A stretch of 64,000 bases of DNA from contig NZ_JBDKWZ010000020.1 in the NCBI RefSeq assembly GCF_039710355.1, positions 1 to 64,000 on the forward strand, written 5' to 3'. Each line of letters starts with the position of its first letter. The stretch's first letter is position 1. This DNA comes from Rapidithrix thailandica (GTDB lineage Bacteria; Bacteroidota; Bacteroidia; Cytophagales; Flammeovirgaceae). A program made the translations under genes and the position numbers. The notes under the pieces were generated by a model that worked only from the letters and a program-made list of their open reading frames with translations, searched no databases and was not told the origin of the DNA. This document shows, piece by piece, positions 8,857-16,942 of the stretch.

Positions 8857-9984
8857 ATGAATAATTCTGATATAAATAAAAGAGTTTGTGTTCTATTTAA
8901 TTATCCATCTCATTATAGGGAAGAGGTATTAGTTAAAATACAAAAAGAACTAAATGCTGATATTTATTTTGGCTCAGCGACTTTCGCGAAGATAAAAAAA
9001 ATGTCATTTAATAGTTTCAAAGAAGAACCAAAAACTCTCAAGTTTATAAAGCTTTTTTCTTATTTTAATTGGATAAAGGGATCTGTCTCTTTATTAAGAA
9101 AATATAAAACTTTCATAATTTATGGGGAGCTTTACTGTATAAGTACATGGGTTATTCTTATAATATCAAACATAATTAATAAAGATTTATATTTATGGTC
9201 TCATGGATTTTATGGTAGAGAATCAAATGTTAAGAAAAAAATTAAGTCAATATTTTTTAGGTTATCAAAGGGTGTTTTTGTTTACGGAGATTACTCGAAA
9301 AAATTAATGATAGAATCAGGTGTACCTAAAGAAAAAATTCATGTAATAAATAACAGTTTAAATCATTCTAAAATATTAAAAGCCAGAGAAAAATCTACAA
9401 AACTGTCATCACCTTATCAAGAATATTTTAAAAATACTAACCCTATGATAATATATATAGGACGGGTTCAAAAACAAAAAAAAATTAGCCAGCTTATAGA
9501 CGCACTTCTTTATTGCAAAGAAGAATTAAATTTAAATTTAAACATGGTAATTGTTGGTACAGGTAACGATATCCATGAAATTAAATCATATAGTAAGAAA
9601 AAAGGAATTGATAAACATATATGGTTTTATGGTCCTAGCTATGATGAAGAAATTAATGGGAATTTGATTTTTAATGCTGATGTATGTGTTTCTCCTGGGG
9701 AGATTGGACTTACTGCAATCCATGCATTATCATATGGAACTCCTGTAATTACTCACAACAATTTCCCATATCAAGGCCCAGAATTCGAAGCTATAAAGAA
9801 TGGAGTAACAGGCCTATTTTTTAATGTTAATGATCACATATCATTGGCTTCACAACTTGCTAAATGGTTATCATTACACCCAACAAAAAGTCAACAATTG
9901 ATTAAAGAATGTCAGTTAGTTGTCGATAAATCCTACAATCCTGATTTTCAAGTAAAACTACTTAAAGAGGTCATATTTAAATAA
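8857..9984 (+). CDS. Glycosyltransferase, family 4 / group 1
   Basis: A 375-residue GT-B glycosyltransferase. The N-terminal domain has NYPSHYREE and the DLYLWSHGFYGRE acceptor-side region. The C-terminal domain has MIIYIGRVQKQKKISQLIDAL, MVIVGTGNDIHEI, WFYGPS, and the donor-binding stretch VCVSPGEIGLTAIHALSYGTPVITH with the expected E-x7-E spacing. It would add a sugar to the lipid-linked repeat unit. It stands alone between two non-coding stretches: the transposase remnant before it and 128 AT-rich bases after it. The AT bias matches the rest of the transferred block. The ATG is preceded by an A-rich leader rather than a Shine-Dalgarno sequence. Confidence 0.85.
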   Translation: MNNSDINKRVCVLFNYPSHYREEVLVKIQKELNADIYFGSATFAKIKKMSFNSFKEEPKTLKFIKLFSYFNWIKGSVSLLRKYKTFIIYGELYCISTWVILIISNIINKDLYLWSHGFYGRESNVKKKIKSIFFRLSKGVFVYGDYSKKLMIESGVPKEKIHVINNSLNHSKILKAREKSTKLSSPYQEYFKNTNPMIIYIGRVQKQKKISQLIDALLYCKEELNLNLNMVIVGTGNDIHEIKSYSKKKGIDKHIWFYGPSYDEEINGNLIFNADVCVSPGEIGLTAIHALSYGTPVITHNNFPYQGPEFEAIKNGVTGLFFNVNDHISLASQLAKWLSLHPTKSQQLIKECQLVVDKSYNPDFQVKLLKEVIFK

Positions 9985-10112
9985 AATAGATTTGAAGTGG
10001 AGGTAAAAACTGCGAATAGATAAATGATTACTATATAATAATTTAAATCAAGTATATACATTAAAAAACTTTTTTAATTTGTTTGATACATCAAATAAAT
10101 TATAATTAAAAA

Positions 10113-11240
10113 ATGAGAAAGGAAATAGTATTTATCAATCAAAACTCAGGTTACTTGATGATTGATATTATAAATGCTTATTTGAAAAGAGGATTTACAT
10201 GTTCTTTGATAACTGGCAGAGTAATTACCCGGAATAATCCTTTACCCTCAAATGTCAAACTAGAAAAAACAATTGCCTATGATCGTTCTTCTACCTTAAA
10301 AAGGTTATTCACGTGGACTGTTGGAGCTTTACAAATGCTTTGGATTATAAAGACAAAATATCGCAAAGCTGAATTGTTTATTGTCTCTAATCCTCCCTTT
10401 GCGACATTTCTACCTCTCTTTTGTAAAAATTCGTTTCGCTTATTAATTTTCGATGTTTACCCGGATACCTTATTAGCATATAAGATATTCAAAACAGATT
10501 CATTCTTGATCCAAATGTGGAAAAAAGCAAATAAACGCATTTTTGCTCAAGCCCATAAGGTATATACACTTAGTAAAGGAATGAAAGATCTATTAAAACA
10601 GTATATTACTTCTAATCAAATTGAGATAGTACCTATTTGGACTGACAACTCCTTTTTAAAACCATTAGAAAAAAAAGAAAACCTTTTCATAAAAAAATAC
10701 AATCTACATGATAAGTTTTTAGTCATGTATTCTGGAAATTTAGGACGAACTCATCCGGTTGAAGTACTTTTGGACGTTGCAAAAATAGTTTCATCAAAAA
10801 AAGTTTTTTTTGTAATTATAGGAGAAGGAGAAAAAAAGGTATTACTAGAAAAAAAGAAAGTGGAAAATAACTTAAGCAATTGTCTTATTTTACCGTTTCA
10901 GACAACAGAGTTTTTTCCTTATTCCCTTTCGGCTGCCGATCTCGGAGTAGTTACTTTAGGAGAAGAAGCATCAAAATTAAGTGTTCCAAGCAAAACATTT
11001 AATTTAATGTCAGTAGGAGCTCCTATTTTAGCTATTGCAGGTCAAGATTCTGAATTACATAACTTAATTGATCAATATAATATAGGGCAAACTTTTCAAC
11101 CAAATGAAGTAAAAGCTATTGGGAAATTTATTGACCAATTAGCTTCAGATCATGAGCAACATCTTATGTTAAGAGAGAAAGCAGTGAAAGCTACTAATTT
11201 TTTTGGACCTGATAATGCTGAAAGATATATCACCGAATAA
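10113..11240 (+). CDS. Glycosyltransferase, family 4 (WbuB-like)
   Basis: A 375-residue GT4 enzyme of the type often found next to PglC/WcaJ-like priming transferases. Visible features are an N-terminal INQNSGYLMIDI, the mid FDVYPDTLLAYKI segment, MYSGNLGRTHPVEVLLDVAKI at the start of the donor domain, FVIIGEGEKK, LPFQTTEFFPYSLSAADLGVVTL, and PSKTFNLMSVGAPILAIAG. It probably adds the second sugar onto the primed carrier lipid. It ends 16 bases before the priming transferase gene, with which it likely forms an operon. Confidence 0.82.
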   Translation: MRKEIVFINQNSGYLMIDIINAYLKRGFTCSLITGRVITRNNPLPSNVKLEKTIAYDRSSTLKRLFTWTVGALQMLWIIKTKYRKAELFIVSNPPFATFLPLFCKNSFRLLIFDVYPDTLLAYKIFKTDSFLIQMWKKANKRIFAQAHKVYTLSKGMKDLLKQYITSNQIEIVPIWTDNSFLKPLEKKENLFIKKYNLHDKFLVMYSGNLGRTHPVEVLLDVAKIVSSKKVFFVIIGEGEKKVLLEKKKVENNLSNCLILPFQTTEFFPYSLSAADLGVVTLGEEASKLSVPSKTFNLMSVGAPILAIAGQDSELHNLIDQYNIGQTFQPNEVKAIGKFIDQLASDHEQHLMLREKAVKATNFFGPDNAERYITE

Positions 11241-11256
11241 TTAAACACCAAAAAGA

Positions 11257-11868
11257 ATGTATAAATCTTTTTTTAAGCGGCTAATCGATTTTACTGCAGC
11301 CTTAATTGGTCTACTTTTACTACTCCCTCTATTTTTTATAATTACCTCTTTATTATTTCTTGCTAATCATGGCAAACCTTTTTTCTTTCAAGATAGACCG
11401 GGTTTGGGTGACAAGGTTTTTAAGGTCATCAAATTTAAAACGATGAATGATAAACGAGACACTACTGGTAAATTACTACCTGATGCTCAAAGATTAACTG
11501 AAGTAGGAAAATTTATTCGCTCAACATCTATGGATGAAATCCCCCAACTGGTCAATGTGCTAAAAGGAGATATGAGTTTAGTTGGTCCCCGGCCTTTACT
11601 TGTAAAGTACCTCTCCCGTTACAATGACAGGCAAGCTAAAAGGCATGAAGTTCGTCCTGGAATTACAGGTTGGGCACAAGTAAATGGTAGGAATGCTCTT
11701 TCTTGGTCAGAAAAGTTTGAACATGATGTTTATTATGTTGAAAATATTAGTTTTGCCTTAGATGTGAAAATTTTATTTCTTACTATAAAAAAAGTCTTCC
11801 TAAAAGAGGGAATTAGTTCTCAAACAAGCATGACAATGGAAGAGTTTGTAGGTAATGAAAATTACTAA
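11257..11868 (+). CDS. pglC: PglC-like phosphoglycosyl transferase (priming enzyme)
   Basis: A 203-residue monotopic phosphoglycosyl transferase, the small PglC/WecA-alternative type rather than the long WbaP form. Such enzymes move a sugar-1-phosphate from UDP-sugar to undecaprenyl phosphate and start repeat-unit assembly. One N-terminal membrane segment (residues 10-33) is followed by FFFQDRPG, FKVIKFKTMND, the catalytic-region STSMDEIPQLVNVLKGDMSLVGPRP, and RPGITGWAQVNGRN. With pglD, pglE and pglF downstream, the likely donor is UDP-diNAcBac or an N-acyl variant. C-terminal residues beyond the core (TSMTMEEFVGNENY) are also common in this family. Confidence 0.88.
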   Translation: MYKSFFKRLIDFTAALIGLLLLLPLFFIITSLLFLANHGKPFFFQDRPGLGDKVFKVIKFKTMNDKRDTTGKLLPDAQRLTEVGKFIRSTSMDEIPQLVNVLKGDMSLVGPRPLLVKYLSRYNDRQAKRHEVRPGITGWAQVNGRNALSWSEKFEHDVYYVENISFALDVKILFLTIKKVFLKEGISSQTSMTMEEFVGNENY

Positions 11869-11908
11869 TAAAAAATATTTAATCTCAATACTTAATTTAA
11901 GCATTATT

Positions 11909-12136
11909 ATGGAAGAACAATTTATAAACGCATTTAAAGAAGCTTTAGAAATTGAAGACAAAGAGATATCTTTGAACGATCAATTTCGTGAATATGACGA
12001 ATGGGATTCTCTTGGTCAACTTTCTTTGATTGCAATGTTAGACGAAAATTATAGCGTTGTAATTGAGAATAATGATTTTGAGAAAATAGTAACTGTTGGA
12101 GATCTGCTTAATGAAATTAATAAACGAGCAAAATAG
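11909..12136 (+). CDS. Acyl carrier protein
   Basis: A 75-residue ACP. DEWDSLGQLSLI holds the DSL motif with Ser34 as the phosphopantetheine site. The frame is open further upstream to an ATG at 11855 inside the pglC end, but MEEQFINAFKEAL at 11909 gives a normal helix I and is the better start. It is the first gene of a three-gene acyl cassette (ACP, ketoacyl synthase III, SDR) lying between pglC and pglD. This ACP is more acidic and shorter than a housekeeping AcpP, and its SLN-F region is of the dedicated type. I infer that it carries the short acyl chain later put on the 4-amino sugar. Confidence 0.85.
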   Translation: MEEQFINAFKEALEIEDKEISLNDQFREYDEWDSLGQLSLIAMLDENYSVVIENNDFEKIVTVGDLLNEINKRAK

Positions 12137-12246
12137 TTTTTTATATCTCCCCTTCTATTTTTTGAACCTAACATGTTCTATGCGTTTTAGGTATTTTTTG
12201 TTAAATATATCATTCAAGCCAACCTGATAAAGAAAGAATTTCAACC

Positions 12247-13305
12247 ATGGCTTTTTTAGAATTTCAAAATATTGGAATTACCGGAATAGCAGCAGCTGTA
12301 CCGAAAACTGTAATTAACAATTACGAATATACGGCCCACTTCAACAAAGAGGACGTTAAAGAAATTGTTGAAAAAACTGGGATAGAAGAGAGACGTTTTG
12401 TCGATGAACATACCTGTTCTTCAGATTTATGTTTTGCTGCTGCAGAAAAGCTTTTTTCGGATATGGAGATTGATAAATCGGAAATAGATTTATTGGTATT
12501 TGTATCTCAGACTCCGGATTATAGAATGCCAGCTACTGCTGTGATTCTTCAACATAAACTGGATTTACCATCCACAACAATTGCATTTGATTTGAGTTTA
12601 GGCTGTTCAGGATTTGTGTATGGCTTGTCTGTTGTATATTCATTTATGCAACAAAATGGTCTCAGGAAAGCCTTATTGTTAGATGGAGAAACCCGTTCTA
12701 GGGTTTATTCACCTAAAGACAGAAAAACGGCTTTTCTGTTTGGAGATGGAGGAATTGCAGCGCTTATTGAAAAAGACAAAAAATTTGGAGACAGTTTCTT
12801 TTCTTTAAACTCCGATGGTTCCAGAGAATCGTTGATAAAAATAAATGCTGGAGGATATAGAAACCCTAGTTCGGTTGATACTTTGAAAGAAAAGGTTATT
12901 GATGAATATGGAAATATTCGAAGTGAAGAACATGGATATATGAATGGAGCTGATGTTTTTAACTTTGTAATCAGAGAAATTCCCAAAAATATAAAAGCTC
13001 TTTCTTCTCACGCAAAAGTGGACTTATCTGTAATAGACTATTTTGTGTTTCACCAAGCAAATAGTTATATGAATGGGTATTTACAAAAGAAAATGAAGAT
13101 TACAGCAGCAAAAGCTCCTATCTCCATTGCGAAGTTTGGGAATACGTCTTCTGTCTCGATTCCGCTTACTATTGTTTCAGAGTTACAAAATAAATTACAA
13201 GAGAGAAAACAACTTTTATTATGTGGCTTTGGTGTAGGCATGTCTTGGGCAACGGCAATTATCAATACTGAAGATTGCCATATAAGTGATATAACAGAAG
13301 TATAG
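12247..13305 (+). CDS. 3-oxoacyl-ACP synthase III-like (FabH family)
   Basis: A 352-residue thiolase-fold condensing enzyme. The catalytic triad is visible: Cys120 in LSLGCSGF, His269 in FVFHQAN and Asn299 in KFGNTSS. GDGGIAALIE is the usual mid block. FabH enzymes condense an acyl-CoA starter with malonyl-ACP, giving a 3-oxoacyl-ACP such as acetoacetyl-ACP. It follows the ACP gene after 110 bases and precedes the reductase by 5 bases. Because it sits inside the bacillosamine gene set and not beside fab genes, it probably serves sugar N-acylation and not membrane lipid synthesis. That role is inference; catalytic competence is well supported. Confidence 0.88.
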   Translation: MAFLEFQNIGITGIAAAVPKTVINNYEYTAHFNKEDVKEIVEKTGIEERRFVDEHTCSSDLCFAAAEKLFSDMEIDKSEIDLLVFVSQTPDYRMPATAVILQHKLDLPSTTIAFDLSLGCSGFVYGLSVVYSFMQQNGLRKALLLDGETRSRVYSPKDRKTAFLFGDGGIAALIEKDKKFGDSFFSLNSDGSRESLIKINAGGYRNPSSVDTLKEKVIDEYGNIRSEEHGYMNGADVFNFVIREIPKNIKALSSHAKVDLSVIDYFVFHQANSYMNGYLQKKMKITAAKAPISIAKFGNTSSVSIPLTIVSELQNKLQERKQLLLCGFGVGMSWATAIINTEDCHISDITEV

Positions 13306-13310
13306 TATTT

Positions 13311-14084
13311 ATGGATATAGAAAAAACACCTTTTAGTCTAACAGGAAAAAATATAATTGTTACAGGAGCTTCTTCAGGTATTGGCAGGCAGTGTGCAATT
13401 AACTGTAGCCAGATGGGAGCAAATGTGATATTACTTGGTAGAGATAAACAAAGGTTGGATCAAACACTAAATTCTACTACCACTCCCCTCAAGCATTTAA
13501 CTTACTCCCTTGATTTACTTGATTATTCCAAGGTAGAAGAAGTTTTGAAAGATATTGTATCCCAAAAAGGGAAAATACATGGATTAGTGAATTGTGCTGG
13601 TATCTCAACCACTTTACCTCTTAGAGCAATTACCCCTCGAAAGCTCGATGAGTTTCTGCATACCAATGTTCACGGTGGCATACAACTAACGAAACTTGTT
13701 ACCAAAAAAGCGTTCATAAGTGAAGAAGGAGGATGTATTATCTTCATTACTTCGGTGATGGGAGCAGTAGGTGAAGCCGGTAAATCACTTTACAGTATGT
13801 CCAAAGGGGCTTTAATTGCAGGCTCAAAATCATTGGCGATAGAACTAGCAAGTAAAAAGATCAGGGTTAATTGTATTTCACCTGGAGTAGTAGAAACTCC
13901 CATGTCAAAGGAGGCGGTATATAGCCAGGATGAGACTTCTTTAAATCAGATTAAAAGCTACCACCCACTAGGATTGGGACAGGCTGAGGATGTAGCAAAT
14001 GCATGCATCTACCTCTTATCAGAAGCCTCTAAATGGGTTACTGGAATTAATTTATTTGTAGATGGGGGATATACAGCCCGTTGA
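13311..14084 (+). CDS. SDR-family 3-oxoacyl-ACP reductase-like
   Basis: A 257-residue classical short-chain dehydrogenase. GASSGIG at residues 19-25 binds NAD(P)H, NCAG follows at 94-97, and the catalytic set is Ser148 (ITSVM), Tyr161 and Lys165 (YSMSK). The C-terminal INLFVDGGYTAR is the standard FabG ending. Next to the ketoacyl synthase (5-base gap) it is best read as the reductase turning 3-oxoacyl-ACP into 3-hydroxyacyl-ACP. The pglD gene starts 11 bases after the stop. A reductase acting on a sugar cannot be excluded, but the neighbours favour the acyl route. Confidence 0.85.
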   Translation: MDIEKTPFSLTGKNIIVTGASSGIGRQCAINCSQMGANVILLGRDKQRLDQTLNSTTTPLKHLTYSLDLLDYSKVEEVLKDIVSQKGKIHGLVNCAGISTTLPLRAITPRKLDEFLHTNVHGGIQLTKLVTKKAFISEEGGCIIFITSVMGAVGEAGKSLYSMSKGALIAGSKSLAIELASKKIRVNCISPGVVETPMSKEAVYSQDETSLNQIKSYHPLGLGQAEDVANACIYLLSEASKWVTGINLFVDGGYTAR

Positions 14085-14095
14085 ATTAATACCTT

Positions 14096-14752
14096 ATGAA
14101 GAAAATCATTATTATTGGAGCAGGTGGTCACGGAGCAGAAATAGATGAATATATTTTATACTCTAAGCAAAAAACTAGAAATAAAGATCTTGAAGTAATT
14201 GGTTTTTTAGATGACAACCCTGATAACTATTCAAAATATAAGCTTTCCGCACCTCTATTAGGTAGTATACAAAATCATGACATTCACCATGACTGTGAGT
14301 ATATTATAGGGATTGCTAATTTGAAATACAGACGCCCAATTATAGAAAACTTCTTGAGTAAGGATGCTCAGTTTACATCTTTTGTACATTGTGACGCCTA
14401 TGTATCTCCTTCTGCTTATCTTGGTAAAGGCGTAGTAATTGCTCCTCATGTAAATATTGGCCCCAATGTAAAAATTGGAGATTTTACACTATTGAATGCA
14501 AGATGTAGTATGGGGCATGATTCCAACATTGGCAATTTCAATTTCATTTGCCCAAATGTCTGTTTTTCCGGATTTACTCGAGTAGGAGATGAAAACCTCT
14601 TTGGGATTAATAGTGCTACCATCCCCTCAATACAAGTAGGAAACAGGAATAAAATTGCAGCGGGAATGGTATTAGATAAAAACATAGGAGATGATTCAGT
14701 AGTATTTTTCCGGCATAAAGAAAAAGTATTAGCTATCCCAAAAGGAAGCTAA
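14096..14752 (+). CDS. pglD: PglD/NeuD-type sugar N-acyltransferase
   Basis: A 218-residue two-domain enzyme: an N-terminal Rossmann-like domain (IIIIGAGGHGAEI, VIGFLDDNP) and a left-handed beta-helix from about residue 85. PglD acetylates the 4-amino group of UDP-4-amino-sugar using acetyl-CoA. The proposed base His141 lies in SMGHDSNIG, the equivalent of the catalytic His of Campylobacter PglD. Unlike the usual PglD, it directly follows an ACP/ketosynthase/reductase cassette, so it may take a longer acyl group from ACP or CoA. The C-terminal VFFRHKEKVLAIPKGS tail is longer than in minimal PglD. Acyl specificity cannot be read here. Confidence 0.85.
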   Translation: MKKIIIIGAGGHGAEIDEYILYSKQKTRNKDLEVIGFLDDNPDNYSKYKLSAPLLGSIQNHDIHHDCEYIIGIANLKYRRPIIENFLSKDAQFTSFVHCDAYVSPSAYLGKGVVIAPHVNIGPNVKIGDFTLLNARCSMGHDSNIGNFNFICPNVCFSGFTRVGDENLFGINSATIPSIQVGNRNKIAAGMVLDKNIGDDSVVFFRHKEKVLAIPKGS

Positions 14753-14783
14753 ATAATTTGAATCTTCATAAGATATATAGTTG

Positions 14784-15542
14784 ATGCTATATTCCTCACT
14801 CTCTTACCTTATTCATCCTCTACCCACAATAGTTATGATGACAGGAATAGCTGGTTTTCTCCTTTTATATAGAAGAAGAAAACCGGCCTTTATACTTTTT
14901 TGCTTTTGTATCTTATATTTCCTGCTAGCCTCGACACCTTTCCTTCCTAACTATCTGATTAATAAGCTCGAGTCCCAATATTCTGTTTTTGAACCTAATG
15001 AATTTCACCCTCAAAGTAACACTGTCCATATTATGGTGCTGGGGGCCGGTTACGGGGTTGATGATCGTCTGCCTTCCACCAATCAATTAGAGAATAGCAC
15101 GCTTGGTCGACTAGTAGAAGGTTTTAGAATATACAGACAAGTCCCTGGAGCTAAATTAGTGTTATCAGCTGGAAAAATCAGCCAGCCGAAAACACAGGCT
15201 GAGGTAGTAGCTGAGGCTGCCCTTTTATTAGGTACCTTGCCAGCAGATACCCTGATGTTGACGAGTCCATTAAATACTTTTGAAGAAGCACAAGCTTATT
15301 TTCAGTGTTTTGGAGGCAGTCACCCTCTGGTACTTGTAACAGATGCCACTCATATGCCAAGAGCAATGCAACATTTCCAACATTTTGGTTTATGTCCCAT
15401 CCCCGCCCCTACCAACCACTTGATTAAAAAAACTTATTCTGTTAACTGGATTTCCTTCCTACCTTCAATTGGTTCTTTAACTCGAATGAACAAAGTTATG
15501 CATGAATATATGGGCATGCTTTGGGCAAATATTTGGAACTAG
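14784..15542 (+). CDS. YdcF/ElyC/SanA-family membrane protein (DUF218)
   Basis: A 252-residue protein with two N-terminal membrane helices (residues 10-30 and 35-55) and a DUF218 domain. That domain shows IMVLGAGYGVDDRLP, LVEGFRIYRQVPGAKLVLSAG, a central STL-x-E type SPLNTFEEAQAYF, and VLVTDATHMPRAMQHF. ElyC of this family affects undecaprenyl-carrier lipid use and envelope integrity in E. coli. An in-frame TTG sits directly before the ATG; I take the ATG. The gene lies between pglD and pglE, an unusual place, and presumably is co-transcribed with them. A link to carrier-lipid supply is inference. Confidence 0.8.
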   Translation: MLYSSLSYLIHPLPTIVMMTGIAGFLLLYRRRKPAFILFCFCILYFLLASTPFLPNYLINKLESQYSVFEPNEFHPQSNTVHIMVLGAGYGVDDRLPSTNQLENSTLGRLVEGFRIYRQVPGAKLVLSAGKISQPKTQAEVVAEAALLLGTLPADTLMLTSPLNTFEEAQAYFQCFGGSHPLVLVTDATHMPRAMQHFQHFGLCPIPAPTNHLIKKTYSVNWISFLPSIGSLTRMNKVMHEYMGMLWANIWN

Positions 15543-15619
15543 GAATAAAGTGACAAAACTCCTGTTAAGAAGTATATTTGTGACTAATTCAATTCGATCA
15601 AAATAATAGTAGTTAAAAT

Positions 15620-16753
15620 ATGAGTACTAAACCAAAAATCTGGCTATCCTCCCCTCATATGGGAGAAAAGGAGTTTGAATTTGTAAAAGAAGCCTTTGAA
15701 ACCAATTGGATTGCTCCTTTGGGGCCTCATGTAAATGGTTTTGAAGAAGACTTACAGAGATATACAAATACCAAACATGCCGCTGCATTAAGCTCCGGTA
15801 CAGGGGCTTTACATTTGGCTTTAATTCTGTTAGGAGTACAAAGGGGAGATGAGGTGCTTTGTCAATCCTTTACTTTTTGTGGCTCGGCTAATCCCATTAC
15901 TTATCAAGGTGCTACTCCAGTTTTTATAGACAGCGAAAAAGATACTTGGAACATTAGCCCTGAGTTTTTAGAAGAAGCTATAAAAGACCGGATTCAAAAA
16001 GGCAAAAAACCTAAGGCCATCGTTTATGTGCATCTATATGGAATGCCAGCCAAAGTAGATGAAATTCGCCAAATTGCTGCTAGCTATGAAATTCCTTTAG
16101 TTGAAGACGCTGCTGAAGCGTTAGGTTCTACATATAAAGGTCAAGCTTGTGGTAGTTTAGGTGACTTAAGTATTCTTTCTTTTAACGGAAATAAAATTAT
16201 CACTACTTCTGGTGGAGGGGCTTTACTTTCCAATAATAAAGAATGGATTGAAAAAGCACGTTTCCTAGCTACTCAAGCCAGAGATGTAGCTCCACATTAT
16301 CAACATTCAGAAATTGGCTTTAACTACCGAATGAGTAATGTATGTGCTGGAATAGGAAGAGGACAAATGCAGGTAATTGATCAACGTGTAAACCAAAGAA
16401 GAAAGGTTTTTGAGTTTTATCAGGAAATATTCAAGAATTCAGAAGGTATCACACTGCAACAAGAAAGCTCGGAAAATTTTTCAAACCGTTGGCTCAGTTG
16501 TATTTTAATTGATCCCAGTATAAAAAATCAAATCAAGACAGAAACAATATTGCAAGCTTTGGCTGATGAAAATATTGAAGGAAGACCTTTATGGAAGCCT
16601 ATGCATTTGCAACCCGTTTTTGAAAAGGCACCTTTCTATGGTGACGGAACAGCCGAAATACTTTTCCAAACAGGCCTATGTCTTCCATCCGGGTCAAATA
16701 TGACGGAAGAGGATTTATCCAGGATTTCACAGGTTCTGGATCATTTATTGTAG
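15620..16753 (+). CDS. pglE: PglE-like aminotransferase (DegT/DnrJ/EryC1/StrS)
   Basis: A 377-residue PLP-dependent sugar aminotransferase. Motifs in order: NWIAPLGPHVNGFE near the start, ALSSGTGALHLAL, VEDAAEALGSTYKG with the Asp that binds the PLP ring nitrogen, and SFNGNKIITTSGGG with Lys192 as the Schiff-base lysine. PglE aminates UDP-4-keto-6-deoxy-GlcNAc at C4 to give the substrate of PglD. It matches the PglE group more closely than other StrS-family enzymes by the NWIAPLGPHV and GYNYRMSN-type (GFNYRMSN) blocks. It starts 77 bases after the DUF218 gene, with the dehydratase next. Confidence 0.88.
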   Translation: MSTKPKIWLSSPHMGEKEFEFVKEAFETNWIAPLGPHVNGFEEDLQRYTNTKHAAALSSGTGALHLALILLGVQRGDEVLCQSFTFCGSANPITYQGATPVFIDSEKDTWNISPEFLEEAIKDRIQKGKKPKAIVYVHLYGMPAKVDEIRQIAASYEIPLVEDAAEALGSTYKGQACGSLGDLSILSFNGNKIITTSGGGALLSNNKEWIEKARFLATQARDVAPHYQHSEIGFNYRMSNVCAGIGRGQMQVIDQRVNQRRKVFEFYQEIFKNSEGITLQQESSENFSNRWLSCILIDPSIKNQIKTETILQALADENIEGRPLWKPMHLQPVFEKAPFYGDGTAEILFQTGLCLPSGSNMTEEDLSRISQVLDHLL

Positions 16754-16942
16754 TAGAGGATTTTTAAAATATAAAATGCCATCTATCACTCTTAGTATAG
16801 TACTATTTATTCATAAAATAGCAATACAAACATCGTGGTAGTTGGTATTTCTTTTTTTTAACTTACCAATTGTAATTCATACACTTGTCAAGCCTGAGAC
16901 TAACCACTATTTTTGAGTGAAAATTACCTGACTACATAAAAC

